This document shows positions 55,721-64,000 of a stretch of DNA of 64,000 nt, one piece after another. The DNA is taken from positions 4,718,001 to 4,782,000 of the forward strand of contig JAUJEO010000019.1 in the NCBI GenBank assembly GCA_030762175.1. The letters are read 5' to 3'. The notes beneath the pieces were generated by a model. It made no database searches. It was given only the letters and a program-made list of their open reading frames with translations, and had not been told where the DNA came from. A program made the translations under genes and the position numbers. The DNA is from Metallyticus violacea. Lineage: Eukaryota > Arthropoda > Insecta > Mantodea > Metallyticidae. The stretch's first letter is position 1; the number at the start of each line of letters is the position of its first letter.

Positions 55721-56953
55721 CTTTTTTTCCGTTGTTATTTGAGATAACTGGTTCTCTTTCATTATACTAGTTTGATAGCCTCAGACAAGCATATTATGCG
55801 CAAAGAATCTCGAAAAGATTAAAATTTTATTTCGAAGTTTGGAAACTTCGTTAGAATCACTTTTTTTTCGTTCTTATTTGAGATAACTGGTTCTCTTTCA
55901 TTATACTAGTTTGATAGCCTCAGAAAAGCATATTATGCGCAAAGAATCTCTAAAAGAAAAAATTTTTTTTTCGAAGTTTGGAAACTTCGTTAGAATCACT
56001 TTTTTTCCGTTCTTATTTGAGATAACTGGTTCTCTTTCATTATACTAGTTTGATAGCCTCAGAAAAGCATAGGTATGCGCAAAGAATCTCGAAAAGAAAA
56101 AAATTTTTTTTCGAAGTTTGGAAACTTCGTTAGAATCACTTTTTTTCCGTTCTTATTTGAGATAACTGGTTCTCTTTCATTATACTAGTTTGATAGCCTC
56201 AGACAAGCATATTATGCGCAAAGAATCTCGAAAAGAAAAAAATTTTTTTTCGAAGTTTGGAAACTTCCTTAGAATCACTTTCTTTCCATTCTTATTTGAG
56301 ATAACTTGTTCTCTTTCATTATACTTGTTTGATAGCCTTAGACAAGCATATTATGCGCAAAGAATCTCCAAAAGAAAAAAATTTTTTTTCGAAGTTTGGA
56401 AACTTCGTTAGAATCACTTTTTTTCCGTTCTTATTTAAGATTAATGGTTCTCTTTCATTATACTAGTTTGATAACCTCAGACAAGCATATTATGCGCAAA
56501 GAATCTCGAAAAGAAAAAAATTTATTTTCGAAGTTTGGAAACTTCGTTAGAATCACTTTTTTTCCGTTCTTATTTGAGATAACTTGTTCTCTTTCATTAT
56601 ACTAGTTTGATAGCCTTAGACAAGCATATTATGCGCAAAGAATCTCGAAAAGAAAAAAATTTTTTTTCGAAGTTTGGAAACTTCCTTAGAATCACTTTTT
56701 TTCCGTTCTTATTTGAGATAACTGGTTCTCTTTCATTATACTAGTTTGATAGCCTCAGACAAGCATATTATGCGCAAAGAATCTCGAAAAGAAAAAAATT
56801 TTTTTTCGAAGTTTGGAAACTTCCTTAGAATCACTTTTTTTCCATTCTTATTTGAGATAACTTGTTCTCTTTCATTATACTAGTTTGATAGCCTTAGACA
56901 AGCATATTATGCGCAAAGAATCTCGAAAAGAAAAAAATTTATTTTCGAAGTTT
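55721..56953. repeat. Right part of A', up to the A'/B' joint
   Basis: It contains the ATTAAAATTTTATTT, CTCTAAAAG, CATAGGTATG, CTTCC/CTTTCTTTCC and CTCCAAAAG series also seen in the 8-monomer HOR at 25.1-32.8 kb. Here it has TTAATGGTTCTC and TTTGATAACC (56,468). The last monomer (56,884) begins as family A with AAATTTATTTTC and ends as family B from 56,954, a chimeric monomer at the macro-repeat joint. Confidence 0.85.
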
Positions 56954-59900
56954 GGAAACTTCTTTAGAATCACTTTTTTTCCGTTCTTATTTGAGATAAC
57001 TGGTTCTCTTTCATTATAGTAGTTTGATAGCCTCAGAAAAGCATATTATGCGCAAAGAATCTCGAAATGAAAAAAAATTTTTTCAAAGTTTGGAAACTAC
57101 GTTAGAATCACTTTTTTTACGTTCTTGTTTGAGATAACTGGTTCTCTTTCATTATACTAGTTTGATAGCATCAGTAAAGCACATTATGCGCAAAGAATCT
57201 CGAAAAGAAAAAAAATTTTTTTCGAAGTCTGGAAACTTCGTTAGAATCACTTTCTTTCCGTTCTTATTTGAGATAACTGGTTCTCTTTCATTATACTAGT
57301 TTGAAAGCCTCAGTAAAGCATATTATGCGCAAAGAATTTCGAAAAGAAAAAAAATTTTTTTCGAAGTTTGGAAACGTCGTTTGTGTCACTTTTTTCGGTT
57401 CTTATTTGAGATAACTGGTTCTCTTTCATTATAGTAGTTTGATAGCCTCAGAAAATCATATTATGCGCAAAGAATCTCGAAAAGAAAAAAATTTTTTTCG
57501 AAGTTTGGAAACTTCGTTTGAATCACTTTTTTTCCGTTCTTATTTGAGATAACTGGTTCTCTTTCATTATACTAGTTTGATAGCCTCAGTAAAGGATATT
57601 ATGCGCAAAGAATCTCGAAAAGAAAAAAAATTTTTTTCGAAGTTTGGAAACTTCGTTAGAATCACTTTTTTTCCGTTCTTATTTGAGATAACTGGTTCTC
57701 TTTCATTATACTAGTTTGATAGCCTCAGAAAAGCATATTATGCGCAAAGAATCTCGAAAAGAAAAAAAATGTTTTTTGAAGTTTGGAAACTTCGTTTGTA
57801 TCACTTTTTTTCCGTTCTTATTTGAGATAACTGGTTCTCTTTCATTATACTAGTTTGATAGCCTCAGTAAAGCATATTATGCGCAAAGAATCTCGAAAAG
57901 AAAAAAAAATTTTTTCGAAGTTTGGAAACGTCGTTTGTGTCACTTTTTTCCGTTCTTATTTGAGATAACTGGTTCTCTTTCATTATAGTAGTTTGATAGC
58001 CTCAGAAAATCATATTATGCGCAAAGAATCTCGAAAAGAAAAAAATTTTTTTTCGAAGATTGGAAACTTCGTTTGAATCACTTTTTTTCCGTTCTTATTT
58101 GAGATAACTGGTTCTCTTTCATTATACTAGTTTGATAGCCTCAGTAAAGCATATTATGCGCAAAGAATCTCGAAAAGAAAAAAAATTTTTTTCGAAGTTT
58201 GGAAACGTCGTTTCAATCACTTTTTTCCGTTCTTATTTGAGATAACTGGTTCTCTTTCATTATACTAGTTTGATAGCCTCAGTAAAGCATATTATGCGCA
58301 AAGAATCTCGAAAAGAAAAAAAATTTTTTTCGAAGTTTGGAAACGTCGTTTGAATCACATTTTTCCGTTCTTATTTGAGATAATTGTTTCTCTTTCATTA
58401 TACTAGTTTGATAGCCTCAGTAAAGCATATTATGCGCAAAGAATCTCGAAAAGAAGAAAATTTTTTTTCGAAGTTTGGAAACTTCGTTAAAATCACTTTT
58501 TTTTTCCGTTCTTGTTTGAGATAACTGGTTCTCTTTCATTATACTAGTTTGATAGCCTCAGAAAAGCATATTATGCGCAAAGAATCTCGAAAAGAAAAAA
58601 AATTTTTTTCGAAGTTTGGAAACTTCGTTAGAATCACTTTTTTTCCGTTCTTGTTTGAGATAACTTGTTCTCTTTCATTATACTAGTTTGATAGCCTCAG
58701 AGAAGCATATTATGCGCAAAGAATCTCGAAAAGAAGAAAAATTTTTTTCGAAGTTTGGAAACTTCGTTAGAATCACTTTTTTTCCGTTCTTGTTTGAGAT
58801 AACTGGTTCTCTTTCATTATTCTAGTTTGATAGCCTCAGAGAAGCATATTATGCGCAAGGAATCTCGAAAAGAAAAAAATTTTTTTTCGAAGTTTGGAAA
58901 CGTCGTTAGAATCACCTTTTTCCGTTCTTATTTGAGATAACTAGTTCTCTTTCATTATACAGTTTGATAGCCTAAGAAAAGCATATTATGCGCAAGGAAT
59001 CTCGAAAAGAAAAAAATTTTTTTTCGAAGTTTGGAAACTTCGTTAGAATCACTTTTTTTCCGGTCTTGTTTGAGATAACTTGTTCTCTTTCATTATACTA
59101 GTTTGATAGCCTCAGAGAAGCATATTATGCGCAAAGAATCTCGAAAAGAAGAAAAATTTTTTTTGAAGTTTGGAAACTTCGTTTGTATCACTTTTTTTCC
59201 GTTCTTATTTGAGATAACTGGTTATCTTTCATTATACTAGTTTGATAGCGTCAGTAAAGCATATTATGCGCAAAGAATCTCGAAAAGAAAAAAAATTTTT
59301 TTCGAAGTTTGGAAACGTCGTTTGAATCACTTTTTTCCGTTTTTATTTGAGATAACTGGTTCTCTTTCATTATACTAGTTTGATAGCCTCAGTAAAGCAT
59401 ATTATGCGCAAGAATCTCGAAAAGAAGAAAATTTTTTTTCGAAGTTTGGAAACTTCGTTAAAATCACTTTTTTTTCCGTTCTTGTTTGAGATAACTGGTT
59501 CTCTTTCATTATACTAGTTTGATAGCCTCAGAAATGCATATTATGCGCAAAGAATCTCGAAAAGAAAAAAATTTTTTTTCGAAGTTTGGAAACGTCGTTA
59601 GAATCACTTTTTTTCCGTTCTTGTTTGAGATAACTTGTTCTCTTTCATTATACTATTTTGATAGCCTCAGAGAAGATGCGCAAAGAATCTCGAAAAGAAG
59701 AAAAATTTTTTTCGAAGTTTGGAAACTTCGTTAGAATCACTTTTTTTCCGTTCTTGTTTGAGATAACTGGTTCTCTTTCATTATTCTAGTTTGATAGCCT
59801 CAGAGAAGCATATTATGCGCAAGGAATCTCGAAAAGAAAAAAATTTTTTTTCGAAGTTTGGAAACGTCGTTAGAATCACCTTTTTCCGTTCTTATTTGAG

Positions 59901-62900
59901 ATAACTAGTTCTCTTTCATTATACAGTTTGATAGCCTAAGAAAAGCATATTATGCGCAAAGAATCTCGAAAAGAAAAAAATTTTTTTCGAAGTTTGGAAA
60001 CATCGTTAGAATCACTTTTTTTCCGTTCTTGTTTGAGATAACTTGTTCTCTTTCATTATACTAGTTTGATAGCCTCAGAGAAGCATATTATGCGCAAAGA
60101 CTCTCGAAAAGAAGAAAAATTTTTTTGAAGTGTGGAAACTTCGTTTGTATCACTTTTTTTCCGTTCTTATTTGAGATAACTGGTTCTCTTTCATTATACT
60201 AGTTTGATAGCCTCAGTAAAGCATATTATGCGCAAAGAATCTCGAAAAGAAAAAAAATGTTTTCCAAGTTTGGAAACTTCGTTAGAATCACTTTTTTTCC
60301 GTTCTTGTTTGAGATAACTTGTTCTCTTTCATTATACTAGTTTGATAGCCTCAGAGAAGCATATTATGCGCAAAGAATCTCGAAAAGAAGAAAAATTTTT
60401 TTCGAAGTTTGGAAACTTCGTTAGAATCACTTTTTTTCCGTTCTTGTTTGAGATAACTGGTTCTCTTTCATTATTCTAGTTTGATAGCCTCAGAGAAGCA
60501 TATTATGCGCAAGGAATCTCGAAAAGAAAAAAATTTTTTTTCGAAGTTTGGAAACGTCGTTAGAATCACCTTTTTCCGTTCTTATTTGAGATAACTAGTT
60601 CTCTTTCATTATACAGTTTGATAGCCTAAGAAAAGCATATTATGCGCAAGGAATCTCGAAAAGAAAAAATTTTTTTTTCGAAGTTTGGAAACTTAGTTAG
60701 AATCACTTTTTTTCCGTTTTTGTTTGAGATAACTTGTTCTCTTTCATTATAATAGTTTGATAGCCTCAGAGAAGCATATTATGCGCAAAGAATCTCGAAA
60801 AGAAGAAAAATTTTTTTTGAAGTTTGGAAACTTCGTTTGTATCACTTTTTTTCCGTTCTTATTTGAGATAACTGGTTATCTTTCATTATACTAGTTTGAT
60901 AGCGTCAGTAAAGCATTTTATGCGCAAGAATCTCGAAAAGAAGAAAATTTTTTTTCGAAGTTTGGAAACTTCGTTAAAATCACTTTTTTTTCCGTTCTTG
61001 TTTGAGATAACTGGTTCTCTTTCATTATACTAGTTTGATAGCCTCAGAAATGCATATTATGCGCAAAGAATCTCGAAAAGAAAAAAAATTTTTTTCGAAG
61101 TTTGGAAACTTCTTTAGAATCACTTTTTTTCCGTTCTTGTTTGAGATAAATTGTTCTCTTTCATTATACTATTTTGATAGCCTCAGAGAAGATGCGCAAA
61201 GAATCTCGAAAAGAAGAAAAATTTTTTTCGAAGTTTGGAAACTTCGTTAGAATCACTTTTTTTCCGTTCTTGTTTGAGATAACTGGTTCTCTTTCATTAT
61301 TCTAGTTTGATAGCCTCAGAGAAGCATATTATGCGCAAGGAATCTCGAAAAGAAAAAAATTTTTTTTCGAAGTTTGGAAACGTCGTTAGAATCACCTTTT
61401 TCCGTTCTTATTTGAGATAACTAGTTCTCTTTCATTATACAGTTTGATAGCCTAAGAAAAGCATATTATGCGCAAGGAATCTCGAAAAGAAAAAAATTTT
61501 TTTTCGAAGTTTGGAAACTTCGTTAGAATCACTTTTTTTCCGTTCTTGTTTGAGATAACTTGTTCTCTTTCATTATACTAGTTTGATAGCCTCAGAGAAG
61601 CATATTATGCGCAAAGAATCTCGAAAAGAAGAAAAATTTTTTTTGAAGTTTGGAAACTTCGTTTGTATCACTTTTTTTCCGTTCTTATTTGAGATAACTG
61701 GTTATCTTTCATTATACTAGTTTGATAGCGTCAGTAAAGCATATTATGCGCAAAGAATCTCGAAAAGAAAAAAAATTTTTTTCGAAGTTTGGAAACGTCG
61801 TTTGAATCACTTTTTTCCGTTCTTATTTGAGATAACTGGTTCTCTTTCGTTATACTAGTTTGATAGCCTCAGTAAAGCATATTATGCGCAAGAATCTCGA
61901 AAAGAAGAAAATTTTTTTTCGAAGTTTGGAAACTTCGTTAAAATCACTTTTTTTTCCGTTCTTGTTTGAGATAACTGGTTTTCTTTCATTATACTAGTTT
62001 GATAGCCTCAGAAATGCATATTATGCGCAAAGAATCTCGAAAAGAAAAAAAATTTTTTTCGAAGTTTGGAAACTTCTTTAGAATCACTTTTTTTCCGTTC
62101 TTGTTTGAGATAACTTGTTCTCTTTCATTATACTATTTTGATAGCCTCAGAGAAGATGCGCAAAGAATCTCGAAAAGAAGAAAAATTTTTTTCGAAGTTT
62201 GGAAACTTCGTTAGAATCACTTTTTTTCCGTTCTTGTTTGAGATAACTGGTTCTCTTTCATTATTCTAGTTTGATAGCCTCAGAGAAGCATATTATGCGC
62301 AAGGAATCTCGAAAAGAAAAAAAATTTTTTTCGAAGTTTGGAAACGTCGTTAGAATCACCTTTTTCCGATCTTATTTGAGATAACTAGTTCTCTTTCATT
62401 ATACAGTTTGATAGCCTAAGAAAAGCATATTATGCGCAAAGAATCTCGAAAAGAAAAAAATTTTTTTCGAAGTTTGGAAACTTCGTTAGAATCACTTTTT
62501 TTCCGTTCTTGTTTGAGATAACTTGTTCTCTTTCATTATACTAGTTTGATAGCCTCAGAGAAGCATATTATGCGCAAAGACTCTCGAAAAGAAGAAAATT
62601 TTTTTTTGAAGTTTGGAAACTTCGTTTGTATCACTTTTTTTCCGTTCTTATTTGAGATAACTGGTTCTCTTTCATTATACTAGTTTGATAGCCTCAGTAA
62701 AGCATATTATGCGCAAAGAATCTCGAAAAGAAAAAAAATGTTTTCCAAGTTTGGAAACTTCGTTAGAATCACTTTTTTTCCGTTCTTATTTGAGATAACT
62801 GGTTCTCTTTCATTATACTAGTTTGATAGCCTCAGTAAAGCATATTATGCGCAAAGAATCTCGAAAAGAAAAAAAATTTTTTTCGAAGTTTGGAAACGTC

Positions 62901-64000
62901 GTTTGAATTACTTTTTTCCGTTCTTATTTGAGATAACTGGTTCTCTTTCAATATACTAGTTTGATAGCCTCAGTAAAGCATATTATGCGCAAAGAATCTC
63001 GAAAAGAAGAAAATTTTTTTTCGAAGTTTGGAAACTTCGTTAAAATCACTTTTTTTCCGTTTTTGTTTGAGATAACTGGTTCACTTTCATTATACTAATT
63101 TGATAGCCTCAGAAAAGCATATTATGCGCAAAGAATCTCGAAAAGAAAAAAATTTTTTTTCGAAGTTTGGAAACTTCGTTAGAATCACTTTTTTTTGCGT
63201 TCTTGTTTGAGATAACTTGTTCTCTTTCATTATACTAGTTTGATAGCCTCAGAGAAGCATATTATGCGCAAAGAATCTGGAAAAGAAGAAAAATTTTTTT
63301 CGAAGTTTGGAAACTTCGTTAGAATCACTTTTTTTCCGTTCTTGTTTGAGATAACTGGTTCTCTTTCATTATTCTAGTTTGATAGCCTCAGAGAAGCATA
63401 TTATGCGCAAGGAATCTCGAAAAGAAAAAAATTTTTTTTCGAAGTTTGGAAACGTAGTTAGAATCACTATTTTCCGTTCTTATTTGAGATAACTAGTTCT
63501 CTTTCATTATACAGTTTGATAGCCTAAGAAAAGCATATTATGCGCAAAGAATCTCGAAAAGAAAAAAATTTTTTCGAAGTTTGGAAACTTCATTAGAATC
63601 ACTTTTTTTCCGTTCTTGTTTGAGATAACTTGTTCTCTTTCATTATACTAGTTTGATAGCCTCAGAGAAGCATATTATGCGCAAAGAATCTCGAAAAGAA
63701 GAAAAATTTTTTTCGAAGTTTGGAAACTTCGTTAGAATCACTTTTTTTCCGTTCTTATTTGAGATAACTGGTTCTCTTTCATTATACTAGTTTGATAGCC
63801 TCAGTAAAGCATATTATGCGCAAAAAATCTCGAAAAGAAAAAAAAAATGTTTCGAAGTTTGGAAACGTCGTTTGAATCACTTTTTTCCGTCCTTATTTGA
63901 GATAACTGGTTCTCTTTCATTATACTAGTTTGATAGCCTCAGAAAAGCATATTATGCGAAAAGAATCTCGAAAAGAAGAAAAATTTTTTTCGAAGTTTGG
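56954..64000. repeat. Family B domain (B'), second copy of 40,209-47,116, cut by the window end
   Basis: From GGAAACTTCTTTAG at 56,954 the sequence follows that from 40,209 monomer by monomer. It shares private variants: CAAAGTTTGGAAACTACG, TTTACGTTC, CAGTAAAGCACATT, CCGGTCTTG (42,176 and 59,060), AACTTAGTTAG, GCATTTTATG, CTTTCGTTATAC and CCGATCTTA. The offset is 16,745 bp at the start and 16,884 bp after about 57,590, because the left copy lacks one monomer. The match still holds at base 64,000 (equal to 47,116), so the copy continues beyond the window. Confidence 0.93.

Larger units (their letters stand above)
52021..56953. repeat. Family A block (A') embedded between family B domains
   Basis: At the monomer beginning 52,024 the sequence switches from family-B markers (TTCTTGCTTGAG, GGTTCACTTTC just upstream) to family-A markers (CAGACAAGC, CTTCC/CCATTC, TATACTTGTTTG). 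It stays family A for about 35 monomers until 56,953. All main A types recur: TTAGACAAG, GTTATAATC, GTTAGGAAAC, the ATTAAAATTTTATTT tract, CTAGAAAAG with CGAAGATTGG, and CATAGGTATG (56,070). The 139-bp phase is kept at both edges. An AAATTTATTTTC interruption of the T-run occurs twice, at 56,521 and 56,938, exactly three monomers (417 bp) apart. Confidence 0.88.
1..64000. repeat. 139-bp AT-rich satellite array filling the whole window
   Basis: Every part of the window reads as copies of one 139-bp unit in direct, head-to-tail orientation. Landmarks recur in every copy: a TTTGATAG phase marker, the TGCGCA motif, GAAAAG followed by an A-run/T-run tract, a GAAGTTTGGAAAC core, ATCAC plus a T-run, and TTCTCTTTCATTATA. 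Individual units vary by a few bases (138, 139 and 140 bp are common; 133 and 120 bp occur as defined deletion types). At about 139 bp each, some 460 units fit. I saw no inverted monomer and no inserted foreign sequence. Arrays of this kind are typical of eukaryotic heterochromatin such as centromeres, pericentromeres and subtelomeres; which of these applies cannot be told from the window. The family is not one I recognise. Confidence 0.97.

Noticed and set aside
1..64000. CRISPR array
   Set aside because: The repeat is continuous at 139 bp with no unique spacers between short direct repeats; the units themselves are the repeat.
1..64000. Telomeric repeats or microsatellite blocks at the edges
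   Set aside because: Both window edges fall inside ordinary satellite monomers; no TTAGGG-, TTAGG- or TTTAGGG-like run is present.

Overview
The window is one uninterrupted array of a single AT-rich satellite DNA. The basic monomer is 139 bp (a clean copy lies at 3685-3823, 43 of 139 bases G or C, about 31% GC). It is repeated head to tail roughly 460 times from the first base to the last, always in the same orientation. I found no stretch of non-satellite sequence: no gene, RNA gene, transposon, CRISPR array, origin or telomeric repeat. This points to a eukaryotic chromosome, most likely a (peri)centromeric, subtelomeric or other heterochromatic block from a long-read assembly. I do not recognise the satellite and cannot name the species.

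The array is built at several nested scales. (1) Inside each monomer are a 15-bp A-run/T-run tract, then an 18-bp near-perfect dyad, then a second T-run. (2) Monomers fall into recurring variant types, told apart mainly at monomer positions 11-16, 24-25, 41-42, 48-62, 70, 77-84, 100, 106, 110-119. (3) These variants are ordered into higher-order repeats (HORs): a 954-bp plus 2.76-2.90-kb HOR (period 3,853 bp) at 1876-14,620; an 835-bp pair at 15.8-17.5 kb; a 1,669-bp-offset pair at 18.6-21.2 kb; a 5,421-bp-offset pair of about 3.9 kb at 22.8-32.1 kb, with an 8-monomer (1,112-bp) HOR inside and between its copies; a 1,251-bp pair at 32.7-35.2 kb; and an 834-bp pair at 35.5-37.0 kb. (4) Two monomer super-families alternate in large domains: family A at 1 to about 37,060, family B at about 37,061-52,020, family A again (A') at about 52,021-56,953, and family B again (B') at 56,954-64,000. 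(5) B' is a second copy of 40,209-47,116, at an offset of 16,745 then 16,884 bp. It runs off the right edge, so the B+A' segment looks like a macro-repeat of about 16.8 kb.

There are no genes to work together here. The open frames of 60-137 codons are by-products of a repeat with few stop codons. What the window offers is a record of satellite evolution: in-register unequal exchange, deletion and gain of whole monomers, chimeric monomers, and an A/T tract whose A-to-T switch point slides while its total length stays fixed. All comparisons were made by eye, so duplication edges are good to about one monomer unless stated.
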